From contig NZ_LILB01000005.1 of NCBI RefSeq assembly GCF_001274945.1, positions 872,959 through 936,958 on the forward strand: a DNA stretch of 64,000 nucleotides. Reading direction: 5' to 3'. The notes under the pieces were generated by a model. The model did no database searches. It saw nothing but the letters and a program-made list of their open reading frames with translations, and was not told where the DNA came from. This document shows positions 16,448-26,440 of the stretch, one piece after another. Position 1 is the stretch's first letter, and every line of letters begins with the position of its first letter. The position numbers and the translations under genes were made by a program. Source of the DNA: Viridibacillus arvi. Its GTDB lineage: Bacteria > Bacillota > Bacilli > Bacillales_A > Planococcaceae.

Positions 16448-18318
16448 TAGTGTTTACCCCCTTTTTCATTCATTAATTCCTCTTTATGAATATGATAACC
16501 TAAATCATCTTTAAGAGAACGTGTAATCATAGAAGCGAATGTAATCGCTAAACCAATAATTAATACTGGAATTGACCAAGTTTTATCTGTATCTTGGTGA
16601 TAAAGTGCACCAAATGCTGCAACAAATAAACCAAGTGAAATCATGAATGGAATAAATGAGTTGTTTGGCATATGGATATCTGAAATTGGCTCAGCATATG
16701 TCATCCCCTCTTTGTTTCCTTCCATTTTTTCAATCCAAAAAGTATCTAATCCACGAACAAGTGGAGTTTGTTTAAAGTTATAATATGGTACTGGTTGTGG
16801 AATAGCCCACTCAAGAGTACGTCCATCTTTCCATGGATCGCGTCCAGCTGGTTCATTTTTAATAGCAGTGATAATTACGTTTACTACTAGTAAAATAACA
16901 CCGATTGCCATTAAGAAAGCACCAACCGTACTAATTAAGTTGAATTGGTCCCAACCTTGTCCGCCCATGAATGTGAACACACGACGTGGCATACCCATTA
17001 ATCCTAAGAAATGTTGAACAAAGAATGTACAGTGGAACCCAATGAAGAAGAATACAAATGTAATCTTACCAAGAGTTTCATTTAACATTTGGTTAAACAT
17101 TAAAGGCCAGTAATAATGGGCTGAAGCAAATAATGCTAATACGATACCACCAACGATAACGTAGTGGAAGTGAGCTACGATAAAGTAAGAATCATGTAGT
17201 TGGTAATCAAGAGGTGCAGATGCTTGCATTACCCCTGTAACCCCACCAGCTACGAAAGATGGGATGAAACCTAATGCATAAAGCATTGGTGTTGTAACTT
17301 TGATGTTACCGCCCCAAATTGTTAATAACCAGTTAAATACTTTCATACCTGTTGGTACAGCAATCGCCATTGTCGCTACTGCGAAGATTGCGTTTGCAGT
17401 TGGTCCAAGACCTACAGTAAACATATGGTGAGCCCATACCATGAAGCCTAAGAAACCGATTAAGATAGTCGCAAATACCATTGAAGAGTATCCGAATAAA
17501 CGTTTTCTTGCGAATGTCGCGAAAATCTCAGAGAATAAACCGAATGCAGGAAGTACTAAGATATATACTTCAGGGTGACCAAAGATCCAGAATAAATGCT
17601 CCCAGATAACTGTATTACCACCATTAATATGATCAAAGAAGTTCGCATCAAACATACGGTCGAAAATCATGAAGAATAATCCCACAGTAAGTGGAGGGAA
17701 CGCGAATAAAATTAAAGCAGACGCTACAAATGTAGTCCATGTGAATAATGGCATACGCATATATGTCATACCTGGTGCACGCATGTTAATAATCGTTACA
17801 AGGAAGTTAATCCCCGCGATTAGTGTACCCGCACCTGAAATTTGTAAACCTAAAGCATAAAAGTCAATACCATGACCTGGTGATGCTAGAGATAATGATG
17901 CATAAGAAGTCCAACCTGCATCAGGAGCTCCACCTAAGAACCATGAAAGGTTTAAGAAAATACCACCAAATAAGAATAACCAAAAACCTAAAGAGTTTAG
18001 GAATGGGAAAGCAACATCACGTGCACCAATTTGTAGTGGTACAGCGGCGTTCATAAATGCGAATAACAATGGCATTGCAGCTAAGAATATCATTGTTGTA
18101 CCATGCATTGTAATAATTTCATTGAAAAGACCCGCACTCACAAAATCATTATCTGGTTTTGCTAGTTGGATACGAATAAGCATTGCTTCTATACCACCGA
18201 CTACGAAGAAGAACGTACCGGCAATAAGGTAAAGAATGGCGATTTTTTTATGGTCTACTGTTGTTAAGTAGTCCCAGATAGTTGCGCCAAAGCCCTTTTT
18301 CTTTGCAGTTGAGCTCAC
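16447..18318 (-). CDS. ctaD: Cytochrome caa3 oxidase subunit I
   Basis: Catalytic core of the caa3 oxidase; binds haem a and the haem a3-CuB centre and reduces O2 with proton pumping. The 623-residue protein shows 12 or more helices with the haem-copper signature WEHLFWIFGHPEVYIL (Cu-B histidine and the linked tyrosine), HH of MVWAHHMFTVG, and HFHYVIVGG with the haem ligands. The C-terminal extension with extra helices is usual for Bacillus CtaD. I set the start at the GTG at 18318, preceded by GGGAGGTTAAAGTT, instead of the TTG at 18336. Haem A comes from CtaA and CtaB encoded nearby. Confidence 0.97.
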   Translation of the reverse strand: MSSTAKKKGFGATIWDYLTTVDHKKIAILYLIAGTFFFVVGGIEAMLIRIQLAKPDNDFVSAGLFNEIITMHGTTMIFLAAMPLLFAFMNAAVPLQIGARDVAFPFLNSLGFWLFLFGGIFLNLSWFLGGAPDAGWTSYASLSLASPGHGIDFYALGLQISGAGTLIAGINFLVTIINMRAPGMTYMRMPLFTWTTFVASALILFAFPPLTVGLFFMIFDRMFDANFFDHINGGNTVIWEHLFWIFGHPEVYILVLPAFGLFSEIFATFARKRLFGYSSMVFATILIGFLGFMVWAHHMFTVGLGPTANAIFAVATMAIAVPTGMKVFNWLLTIWGGNIKVTTPMLYALGFIPSFVAGGVTGVMQASAPLDYQLHDSYFIVAHFHYVIVGGIVLALFASAHYYWPLMFNQMLNETLGKITFVFFFIGFHCTFFVQHFLGLMGMPRRVFTFMGGQGWDQFNLISTVGAFLMAIGVILLVVNVIITAIKNEPAGRDPWKDGRTLEWAIPQPVPYYNFKQTPLVRGLDTFWIEKMEGNKEGMTYAEPISDIHMPNNSFIPFMISLGLFVAAFGALYHQDTDKTWSIPVLIIGLAITFASMITRSLKDDLGYHIHKEELMNEKGGKH

Positions 18319-18352
18319 AACTTTAACCTCCCTCAATATGATTTAAATCAAA

Positions 18353-19438
18353 TTATTTTTCTACAGATAGACCCATTAAGTATGCGGCTAAAGCATCAAG
18401 CTCTTCATCTGTGAATTCTTTACCGTTATTTAAAGCTTTCTCTTCTGGCATTATGTTTCCTGGTTTAAGCTCTTGTGAGTTTTTAATCCAGTTTTTAATA
18501 CCATCTTCTGAGTGTTCAAGGAAACCAGCAACACGGTTACGATCTCCAAATGCAGCTAAGTTAGGTGCAACTCCGCCTCCAGTACCTTCACCAGAAACTG
18601 CGTGACATGAAATACAACTATTAGCGAATACTTGTTCACCTAAATCAGTTGAATTTTTATCAGCTTTTTTCCCTTTAGTAGCTTGCATGTTATCAACCCA
18701 ATTGTTGAAGTTATCTTGGCTTAATGTTTTAACTTTGAAATCCATTAAAGCATGTGAAGGACCACAAAGTTCAGCACATTTACCATAGAATACTCCATCT
18801 TTCAAACCGTCTGATTCTTTATCAAATGTCAAATAGAATTTGTTGATGTTATCAACGTTTGTATCCATTTTACCACCGATAGCTGGAATCCAGAATGAGT
18901 GTTTTACATCAGCAGCTTTTAAATTGAAGTAAACTTTCTGACCTGTTGGTACTACTAATTCTTGAGAAGTTACGATACCTTGTTCAGGGTATTCGAATTC
19001 CCACCAATATAATTTAGCAGTAACGTTTACAGTAACCGCTTTCGCGTTACCGTCAGCGTCTTTCGCTTCCATCGCTTTAGTATCAGCGAATTTGTAAGTT
19101 AAACTTACAGTAGGTACAGCTAAGATTAATAATAAAACGATTGGAATTGCTGTCCAAATAATTTCTAGTGTATGGCTACCTTCTACTTGTTTTGGAATTG
19201 TATTTTCTCCAACTTTTTTACGTCGGAACTTAACAATAGCAAGTACGTAGATGATAACCACTACGATAATAACAAACGTCATAATTGCAGTAGATAATAG
19301 CAGTAGATTGTATTGATCTTTACCAACTTGACCCGCTGGAGTTAAAGTTGATAAATACTCTTCGCCACAACCTGAAAGGAAAATCGTTAGTGCTGCTAAC
19401 AATCCGAATAGACGCCATTTTTTAAGCCCTTTCATCAT
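18353..19438 (-). CDS. ctaC: Cytochrome caa3 oxidase subunit II with fused cytochrome c domain
   Basis: A lipoprotein: signal peptide with lipobox LSGC at about residues 21-24. Two helices (about 45-65 and 90-110) anchor it, followed by the cupredoxin domain with the CuA ligands in KCAELCGPSHALMDFKV and aromatic YWWEFEYPEQG. The C-terminal part is a cytochrome c domain with haem-binding CISCH (about 277-281) and methionine in NIMPEE, which makes this the caa3 type that takes electrons from cytochrome c. Start ATG 19438 (or 19435), with GAGGGG upstream. First gene of ctaCDEF, about 100 bases after ctaB. Confidence 0.97.
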   Translation of the reverse strand: MMKGLKKWRLFGLLAALTIFLSGCGEEYLSTLTPAGQVGKDQYNLLLLSTAIMTFVIIVVVIIYVLAIVKFRRKKVGENTIPKQVEGSHTLEIIWTAIPIVLLLILAVPTVSLTYKFADTKAMEAKDADGNAKAVTVNVTAKLYWWEFEYPEQGIVTSQELVVPTGQKVYFNLKAADVKHSFWIPAIGGKMDTNVDNINKFYLTFDKESDGLKDGVFYGKCAELCGPSHALMDFKVKTLSQDNFNNWVDNMQATKGKKADKNSTDLGEQVFANSCISCHAVSGEGTGGGVAPNLAAFGDRNRVAGFLEHSEDGIKNWIKNSQELKPGNIMPEEKALNNGKEFTDEELDALAAYLMGLSVEK

Positions 19439-19534
19439 AGCTTAATTAAACCCCTCTTTCTTTGTTGTATTTACATGTGTAACTAGGACTGTGGTTCATT
19501 CTATATGAATTCCTTTAAAGAAAGAATCCCAAAG

Positions 19535-20452
19535 TTAGGCAAAGACAGAAAAAATAATCATTGAAACAAATAAAATAGTCATATAATTTAATGAATAAAT
19601 AAACATCTTATTCGCCCATTTTATATCATCTGTCGCTTTAAAACCTGTTAAAGCAAGCGCGAACCACCCAAGGTTCAATACTGTTGCGAGAATAATAAAT
19701 CCTATTCCGAGCTTCATAAGCAGGAATGGTAGTGGGAATAACAATAATACCCATACTAACATTGAACGTTTAGTTCTTGCAAAGCCTTTAACAACTGGAA
19801 GCATAGGAATATTGGCTGCTCTATATTCTTCAGTACGTTTCATAGCAAGTGCATAAAAATGCGGTGGTTGCCATACAAACATTATCAAAAATAGTGCCAA
19901 TGCACCGGAACCAAGTGATGGTTCAACAGCAGCCCAGCCGATTAGTGGTGGAATAGCACCTGAGATACTTCCTACAACGGTATTACTTACATGCCTTCTC
20001 TTTGACCACATGGAGTACAAGACTACGTAACATAATATGCCTGCAAGTCCCCACACACCGGCAGCAAAAGATGCCATAAATAACAAAAATTCACCTACAA
20101 TTAAAAGAGAGAGCGCGATTGTCAGTACAAGGCTCGGTTTAAATCTACCAGTAACTGTCGGTCTTGACTTTGTCCGTTTCATTATTGGATCAATATCTAG
20201 ATCAATATAATTATTCATCGCTCCAGATCCTGCAATAATGAATGCCGCACCTACTAAAGTAAAGAACATGATATTCAATTCTTGTAAAAAATGTTTATCA
20301 GTGAATTGAAAGGCCAACCAAAGTCCTGTAAAAGTAGTAACTAAATTGGAATTAACAATCCCAATTTTGATAAGTGCAAAAAAATCTTTTACTAGCGAAC
20401 TTGTTTCAGGTTCCGAGTTTCCATTAGCAGACAATATACGACTATTTGACAT
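19535..20452 (-). CDS. ctaB: Protoheme IX farnesyltransferase (haem O synthase)
   Basis: Converts haem B to haem O by adding a farnesyl group; membrane protein of the UbiA family with about nine helices. The prenyl-diphosphate motifs are seen as NNYIDLDIDPIMKRTKSRP (about 80-98) and a second acidic site near YRAANIPMLPVV. The ATG follows GGAGGGGGAATA. It lies upstream of ctaC in the same direction and divergent to ctaA, as in B. subtilis; together CtaB and CtaA make haem A for both aa3-type oxidases in this window. Confidence 0.96.
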   Translation of the reverse strand: MSNSRILSANGNSEPETSSLVKDFFALIKIGIVNSNLVTTFTGLWLAFQFTDKHFLQELNIMFFTLVGAAFIIAGSGAMNNYIDLDIDPIMKRTKSRPTVTGRFKPSLVLTIALSLLIVGEFLLFMASFAAGVWGLAGILCYVVLYSMWSKRRHVSNTVVGSISGAIPPLIGWAAVEPSLGSGALALFLIMFVWQPPHFYALAMKRTEEYRAANIPMLPVVKGFARTKRSMLVWVLLLFPLPFLLMKLGIGFIILATVLNLGWFALALTGFKATDDIKWANKMFIYSLNYMTILFVSMIIFSVFA

Positions 20453-20731
20453 ATTCCCCCTCCTTTCGATTGATAAGCATATTCCGTTAACCCTACTATA
20501 ACGAAAAATAGCGTTGATTTCTAGACAGAAAGTGAAATTTCATGTCGAAGGGTTGATGGAACCAGTTTCTCTGACACAACATATCTATAGTAAATCATTT
20601 TCTTGTTTTAATTGTGAAGGTTCTTATACGAAATTATGAACAATTTGTGAAATCGTTTTCTCTTTAGATTGACAATATTCTATACAAGTTGTTTTTTGGT
20701 CCTATTTTCGCTATCATCAGAAAGGCAGGTA

Positions 20732-20771
20732 CCACCTTTCAAAAGGTGATTACTATATATAAAGTAGGTGG
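20732..20771 (+). promoter_or_regulatory. Possible ribosome-binding-site switch in the ctaA leader
   Basis: CACCTT (20733-20738) can pair with the adjoining AAGGTG (20743-20748), or CCACCT (20732-20737) can pair with AGGTGG (20766-20771), the likely ribosome-binding site of ctaA. The two pairings exclude each other. Seen in sequence; regulation is inference. Confidence 0.3.
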
Positions 20772-20776
20772 CAATT

Positions 20777-21697
20777 ATGCAATATAGTAAATACATGAAA
20801 TGGTTTGCAGTTGCTGCAACAATTGGAATGTTGCTCATTTTACTGGGCGGAGCACTCGTCACAAAAACTGATAGTGGTATGGGCTGTGGTAGAAACTGGC
20901 CTGATTGTAACGGTTCTCTAATACCAAAAGAAATAACTACAGAAGTGTTGATCGAATTTTCCCATCGTGTCGTTACTGGAGCCGTGTCATTTCTTATTTT
21001 GATTTTGACAGTTTGGTCTTGGAGAGTATTAGGACATATTCGTGAAGTGAAATTCTTATCTTTCATGGCATTATTCTTCTTGATTGCGCAAGCTTTAATC
21101 GGTGCTGCTCAAGTTTTATGGGGACAAGGCGATTTTATATTAGCGCTTCATTTTGGTATATCACTTATTTCATTTGCAGCAGTACTCTTACTCACATTAA
21201 TTATTTTCGAAGTTGACCAAAAATTTGATGCGGACAAGGTCATTATTGGCAATACACTAAAGAGACATACAATAGGTGTTACAATCTATTCTTATCTCGT
21301 AGTATATACAGGTGCCTTAGTACGTCATACAAATGCGAGCTTAATTTGTCCAGATTGGCCATTATGTAATAACAAAGATATTGGATTACCTGCTAATTTC
21401 TATGAGTGGGTTCAAATGGGCCATCGTTTTGCAGCTGGATTAATCTTCGTTTGGATTTTATTCATTGCAATTCATGCTATTAAACATTATAAAGAACAAC
21501 GAGTCCTCTATTGGGGTTGGATTATTGCACTAATAATAGTTTCTCTTCAAGTATTAGCGGGTATGGCTGTAGTACTTTCTCGCTTAAATATCTTATTAGC
21601 ATTACTACATTCACTATTAATCACACTTTTATTTGGTTTATTGTGCTATATGATTCTATTATTATCTAGAAGTCGACAAAATCAGAAAAGTAACTAA
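20777..21697 (+). CDS. ctaA: Haem A synthase
   Basis: Oxidises the C8 methyl group of haem O to give haem A. The 306-residue membrane protein has eight helices in two halves, each with a histidine pair region (EFSHRVVTGA and MGHRFAAG, HFGI and LLHSLL) and two cysteine pairs (CGRNWPDC and CPDWPLC), as in B. subtilis CtaA. The frame could start with GTG at 20768, but ATG 20777 lies 5 bases after AGGTGG. It is divergent to ctaB, with a 320-base region between them that must hold both promoters; in B. subtilis ctaA is controlled by ResD, but I do not claim a site here. Confidence 0.96.
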   Translation: MQYSKYMKWFAVAATIGMLLILLGGALVTKTDSGMGCGRNWPDCNGSLIPKEITTEVLIEFSHRVVTGAVSFLILILTVWSWRVLGHIREVKFLSFMALFFLIAQALIGAAQVLWGQGDFILALHFGISLISFAAVLLLTLIIFEVDQKFDADKVIIGNTLKRHTIGVTIYSYLVVYTGALVRHTNASLICPDWPLCNNKDIGLPANFYEWVQMGHRFAAGLIFVWILFIAIHAIKHYKEQRVLYWGWIIALIIVSLQVLAGMAVVLSRLNILLALLHSLLITLLFGLLCYMILLLSRSRQNQKSN

Positions 21698-21717
21698 GTA
21701 TTTTCAATAAACAATAT

Positions 21718-21756
21718 AAAACACGCCTTTGCAAATGCAAAGGCGTGTTTTTTTTG
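21718..21756. terminator. Bidirectional terminator
   Basis: ACACGCCTTTGCA / TGCAAAGGCGTGT stem followed by eight T; serves ctaA (+) and pycA (-). Confidence 0.93.
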
Positions 21757-21760
21757 CTAG

Positions 21761-24700
21761 TTATTCCATTTCAATTAGTAAATCACCTGTTGAAATTGCG
21801 TCTCCAGCAGCTACATAAATCTCTTTAATAACGCCGTCCTTAGGTGCTTGAACAGTCGTTTCCATTTTCATCGCTTCTGTAATCAGCAAATGCTCACCGC
21901 GTTTTACGGGGCTACCTTTAGAAATAGCTACTTTCAATACTGTACCTGGCATTGTTGCACCAATTTGATCTGGATTTGCAGGGTCTGCTTTCGCTTTACG
22001 ATCTCCATCTACCTCAACTGTCATATCTTGAATAATAATTTCACGAGGTTGACCGTTTAATTCAAAGTAAAGGACACGTGTACCATCATATTGAGCTTCT
22101 CCAATGGATACTAGCTTAATGATAAGTGTTTTACCTTTTTCTATCTCAACTTCAATTTCTTCACCCAGTCTTAAACCATATAAGAATGTTGGCGTATCTA
22201 ATACCGATACATCTCCAAACATATCTACTGTCTTCATGTAATCTTCGAAGACTTTTGGATATAAAGCTGTCGCAAGTACTTCATGACTTGTTATTGGACG
22301 ATTATATTTTTTAAATAATTCATCGCGAAGTTCTTTTAAATCTACTGCCTCTAATAATTCTCCCGGTCTTACAGTAATCGCTTCACGGTCTTTTAAAATA
22401 ACTTTTTGTAATTCTTCTGGGAATCCACCATATGGCTGCCCTAAATAACCTTGGAAGAATTCAATTACTGAGTCTGGGAAATCAATTGTTTTACCACGTT
22501 CAATGACTGTTTCTTCATCTAAATCATTTTGAACCATGAATAAAGCCATATCACCTACTACTTTTGAAGAAGGTGTTACTTTAACAACATCTCCAAATAG
22601 CAAGTTTACGCGGGAATACATACTTTTCACTTCTTCCCAACGGTCGCCAAGTCCGACACCTTTAGCTTGCTGCTGTAAGTTACTATATTGACCTCCCGGC
22701 ATTTCATGAACGTATATTTCAGAATGCGGGCTATTCATGCCACTTTCAAAGTCGCTGTAATATTTTCGAATATCTTCCCAGTAAAATGAAAGTTTTTCTA
22801 GACCGTCAATGTCTGCTCTTACTTGTCGTTTGCTACCCTTCATCGCATAGTAAAGTGAATTAGCACTTGGTTGCGATGTTAGACCTGCCATTGAGCCTAG
22901 CGCTGTATCAATAATATCAACACCTGCTTCAATTGCTTTAGCATATAAATAGATACCATTGCCACTTGTATCATGTGTATGCAAATGAATTGGTAAATCT
23001 GTCGATGCCTTTAATTCAGAAATTAAACGATAAGCTGCTTCTGGTTTTAATAAGCCTGCCATATCTTTAATAGCTAAAATATGGGCCCCAGCAGCCTCTA
23101 ATTCTTTCGCCATGTCTTTATAGTATTGCACTGTATATTTTGCTCTAGAGTCATCTAGGATATCTCCTGTGTAACAAATAGCCGCTTCTGCAATCTTACC
23201 CGACTGTCTTGTTGCATCAATGGCTACTTCCATACCTTTAATCCAGTTCAAACTGTCGAAAATACGGAACACATCAATTCCCGCATCTGAAGATTTTGAG
23301 ATAAACTCTCTAATAACATTATCTGAATAGTTTTTGTAACCAACTGCGTTCGCACCACGCAATAGCATTTGGAATAGCACGTTTGGCATTTTTTCACGTA
23401 ATTTAATTAAACGATCCCATGGGTCCTCTTTTAAGAAACGATATGCAACGTCAAAGGTTGCACCACCCCACATCTCTAGTGAGAAGAAATTATGCATAAT
23501 TTGTGCTGTTTCATCTGCAATATTGAACATATCACGTGAGCGTACACGAGTCGCCAACAATGATTGATGTGCATCACGCATAGTCGTATCTGTTAACAAT
23601 ACATCATCTTGCTCTTTAATCCATTGAACAAGACCTTCAGGACCACGTTCATCTAAGATTTGTTTTGTACCAGCTGGAATTGATTGTACAATTTTAATAT
23701 CTGGTTTATGGGGTTTCGAGAAAATTGGCTTCTGTTGATATTCAATTCCAGGGAAACCATTAACCGTAACATTGCCGATATAACTTAATAGTTTTGTACC
23801 ACGGTCTTTACGTGGAGAGAATAAAAATAGTTCTTGCGTTGTATCTATGAAACTTGTATTAAAATTACCATCTATAAAATTCGGATGACGAACAACATTT
23901 TCTAAAAACGGAATATTCGTTTTAATACCACGAATACGGAATTCTTGTAGATTTCGATCCATCTTAGCTGCTGCTTCTTTAAATGTCATTCCCCAAGTTG
24001 AAACTTTTACAAGTAATGAATCATAATATGGTGAAATAACTGCACCTTGGAAGCCGTTACCAGCATCTAAACGTACTCCAAAACCTCCACCTGAACGATA
24101 AACCATCAATTTTCCAGTGTCAGGCATGAAATTATTTAATGGATCTTCAGTCGTTACACGAGATTGAATAGCAAATCCGAAAAGTGGGATTTGTGATTGC
24201 TCAGGAATGCCAATTTCTTCACTATGTAAAGATAAACCTTCTGCAATTTTAATTTGTGCATGTACAATATCAATCCCAGTTACCATCTCTGTAATCGTAT
24301 GCTCAACTTGGATACGAGGATTTACTTCGATGAAATAAAATTGGTTACCCGCTACTAAAAATTCTACAGTCCCTGCATTTATGTAGGACACATTTTTCAT
24401 TAGTTTTATTGCAGCCTGGCAAATTTCTTCACGTAATTCAGGAGTAATTGAGTTCGAAGGTGCAATTTCAACAACCTTTTGATGACGACGTTGAATAGAA
24501 CAATCACGTTCATATAGATGAACAATATTGCCTTCTTTGTCTCCTAAAATTTGTACTTCAATATGCTTCGGCTTGTCTACAAATTTCTCTACATACACTT
24601 CATCAGATCCAAATGCAGCTTTCGCCTCTGACTTGGCTCTATCATAAGCTTCTAAAGCAACATCAGCAGAGTGTACAACGCGCATACCGCGTCCTCCACC

Positions 24701-25192
24701 ACCAAGTGCAGCTTTTATCATTAACGGGTAGCCATACTCCTCACCAAACGCCAACACCTCATCAATAGATGCAACAGGTCCATCTGTTCCAGGGATTACT
24801 GGAATATTAGCTGCAACTGCCTGTTCACGAGCTTTTACTTTGTCACCAAACATATCTAAATGATTAGAAGTTGGACCGATGAAAATAACTCCCTCTTCTT
24901 CACAACGTTTTGCGAAATCTAAATTTTCAGATAAAAAACCATAACCAGGGTGGATTGCGTCCACTCCTGCATCTTTTGCTATCGCTAAGATTCCTTCTAT
25001 ATCTAAATATGCATCTATAGGCTTCTTACCATCACCAACAAGATACGCTTCATCAGCTTTGTAACGGTGATACGAGCCACTATCCTCTCTCGAATAGATT
25101 GCTACTGTTGTAATATTTAACTCTGTACACGCTCGAAACACGCGAATTGCAATTTCACCACGGTTTGCCACTAGAATTTTTTTAATTGCCAT
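21761..25192 (-). CDS. pycA: Pyruvate carboxylase
   Basis: Biotin enzyme that carboxylates pyruvate to oxaloacetate with ATP and bicarbonate, refilling the TCA cycle. The 1143-residue chain contains the full set of domains: biotin carboxylase (residues 1-450, with KAALGGGGRGMR and EVNPRIQVEHTITE), carboxyltransferase (about 530-800, LLTDTTMRDAHQSLLATRVR and the metal-binding HLHTHDT), the allosteric linker, and the biotin carboxyl carrier domain with EAMKMET at the C-terminus. Starts at ATG 25192 behind GGGGGTAAGGGAA. Only 12 bases separate it from ftsW upstream, as in B. subtilis, so the two may be co-transcribed. Confidence 0.98.
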   Translation of the reverse strand: MAIKKILVANRGEIAIRVFRACTELNITTVAIYSREDSGSYHRYKADEAYLVGDGKKPIDAYLDIEGILAIAKDAGVDAIHPGYGFLSENLDFAKRCEEEGVIFIGPTSNHLDMFGDKVKAREQAVAANIPVIPGTDGPVASIDEVLAFGEEYGYPLMIKAALGGGGRGMRVVHSADVALEAYDRAKSEAKAAFGSDEVYVEKFVDKPKHIEVQILGDKEGNIVHLYERDCSIQRRHQKVVEIAPSNSITPELREEICQAAIKLMKNVSYINAGTVEFLVAGNQFYFIEVNPRIQVEHTITEMVTGIDIVHAQIKIAEGLSLHSEEIGIPEQSQIPLFGFAIQSRVTTEDPLNNFMPDTGKLMVYRSGGGFGVRLDAGNGFQGAVISPYYDSLLVKVSTWGMTFKEAAAKMDRNLQEFRIRGIKTNIPFLENVVRHPNFIDGNFNTSFIDTTQELFLFSPRKDRGTKLLSYIGNVTVNGFPGIEYQQKPIFSKPHKPDIKIVQSIPAGTKQILDERGPEGLVQWIKEQDDVLLTDTTMRDAHQSLLATRVRSRDMFNIADETAQIMHNFFSLEMWGGATFDVAYRFLKEDPWDRLIKLREKMPNVLFQMLLRGANAVGYKNYSDNVIREFISKSSDAGIDVFRIFDSLNWIKGMEVAIDATRQSGKIAEAAICYTGDILDDSRAKYTVQYYKDMAKELEAAGAHILAIKDMAGLLKPEAAYRLISELKASTDLPIHLHTHDTSGNGIYLYAKAIEAGVDIIDTALGSMAGLTSQPSANSLYYAMKGSKRQVRADIDGLEKLSFYWEDIRKYYSDFESGMNSPHSEIYVHEMPGGQYSNLQQQAKGVGLGDRWEEVKSMYSRVNLLFGDVVKVTPSSKVVGDMALFMVQNDLDEETVIERGKTIDFPDSVIEFFQGYLGQPYGGFPEELQKVILKDREAITVRPGELLEAVDLKELRDELFKKYNRPITSHEVLATALYPKVFEDYMKTVDMFGDVSVLDTPTFLYGLRLGEEIEVEIEKGKTLIIKLVSIGEAQYDGTRVLYFELNGQPREIIIQDMTVEVDGDRKAKADPANPDQIGATMPGTVLKVAISKGSPVKRGEHLLITEAMKMETTVQAPKDGVIKEIYVAAGDAISTGDLLIEME

Positions 25193-25204
25193 TTCCCTTA
25201 CCCC

Positions 25205-26374
25205 CTAGACTTTATTCCTTTCCCTTTTAACAAACATAGAGACATTTATGAGAATCCCCATAGCTAAAGATAACAAAATTATCGAAGTTCCGCCATAACT
25301 AATAAAGGGTAGCGGAACACCAGTTAACGGTATAATCCCTGTTAATCCACCGACATTTATAAACGTTTGGAACCCTATCATACTAGCAATACCAGCTGCT
25401 ATCATTCTTGCCATTGGATCCTTTGTGCGTAAGGCAATAAGCAATGCTCGAATGACAATAAAGCCTAAACCACCTAATACAATTGCGACCCCGAATGTGC
25501 CCAATTCTTCTGCAATAATCGCTAAAATAAAGTCTGTTTGTGGCTCTGGTAAATAACCCATTTTTTGTACAGATTGACCTATCCCTAGTCCTTTAATACC
25601 TCCAGCACCAATTGCTAAATAACCGTTTACGATTTGATATCCAAAAAACTGCTCGTCCTCAAAAGGATTAAAGAAAGCGTTAATTCGCCCCATTCTTTTT
25701 TCAGTAAAAAAACTATCTCTTATGAAGAAAATACCAATTAACGCAATTGCCATACAAACACCTAAAACACCAAGAATTTTACCAAAGGTTTTAAATTTAA
25801 TTCCACTCGCTGCAATAACTGAAATAGCGATAAAGAATATAATCATAAGCCCCCCTAAATCCGGTTCAAGAAAGACCATAAATGCCGCTGCAAAGAGAAC
25901 GAAAATAGGTGGAATGATAGATTCATTAATATTATCGATTTTTCCCTTTTCGTATTTCTTCGTAAATACTGCAGAAAAATACAAAATGACAATAATCTTC
26001 ACAAACTCAGATGGCTGTATATTTGCAAAACCTAGATTAATCCAACTTTTTGCTCCAGAGTTTCCTGGACTAAAGCCAAAAAAGTAAACAGATAAGAGCG
26101 AAATGAACATAAAACTCAACATCACTAAAAGTACTTTATTTTCTTTGTAAATTTTGTATGGAATAAAAGCACCCACCGCAAAAGCAACAGCCCCAATACA
26201 AAGGTTAATAATTTGCTTTTTATAAAAATAGTCAGCGCTATATCCTAATTTATTCACTGCCCATACCATACTTGCGCTATAAATCATAACAAGTCCAAAG
26301 AGACAAAGTAATAAATATGTAAAAAACAGTGGATAATCGAAATTCCTTGAATAATTTTTTAAGTATGTTTTCAT
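25205..26374 (-). CDS. ftsW: FtsW/RodA/SpoVE family peptidoglycan glycosyltransferase
   Basis: SEDS-family membrane glycosyltransferase that polymerises lipid II at the division septum. The 389-residue protein has about ten helices. The signature GYQIVNGYLAIGAGGIKGLG followed by IGQSVQKMGYLPEPQTDFILAIIAEE is typical, with the catalytic aspartate in PEPQTDF, and GVPLPFISYGGTS near the C-terminus. I use ATG 26374, which follows AAAAGAGGTATTCGC; earlier in-frame starts lack a good site. Position between ylaN and pycA matches B. subtilis ftsW rather than rodA or spoVE. Confidence 0.93.
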   Translation of the reverse strand: MKTYLKNYSRNFDYPLFFTYLLLCLFGLVMIYSASMVWAVNKLGYSADYFYKKQIINLCIGAVAFAVGAFIPYKIYKENKVLLVMLSFMFISLLSVYFFGFSPGNSGAKSWINLGFANIQPSEFVKIIVILYFSAVFTKKYEKGKIDNINESIIPPIFVLFAAAFMVFLEPDLGGLMIIFFIAISVIAASGIKFKTFGKILGVLGVCMAIALIGIFFIRDSFFTEKRMGRINAFFNPFEDEQFFGYQIVNGYLAIGAGGIKGLGIGQSVQKMGYLPEPQTDFILAIIAEELGTFGVAIVLGGLGFIVIRALLIALRTKDPMARMIAAGIASMIGFQTFINVGGLTGIIPLTGVPLPFISYGGTSIILLSLAMGILINVSMFVKRERNKV

Positions 26375-26402
26375 GCGAATACCTCTTTTACTCATCTTGT
26401 AG

Positions 26403-26437
26403 CAAAAAAACCCAAACAACAGCGTGTTTGAGTTTTC
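26403..26437 (-). terminator. Terminator of ylaN
   Basis: Minus-strand AAACTCAAACA / TGTTTGGGTTT stem (one mismatch) followed by seven T. Confidence 0.75.
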
Positions 26438-26440
26438 TAC

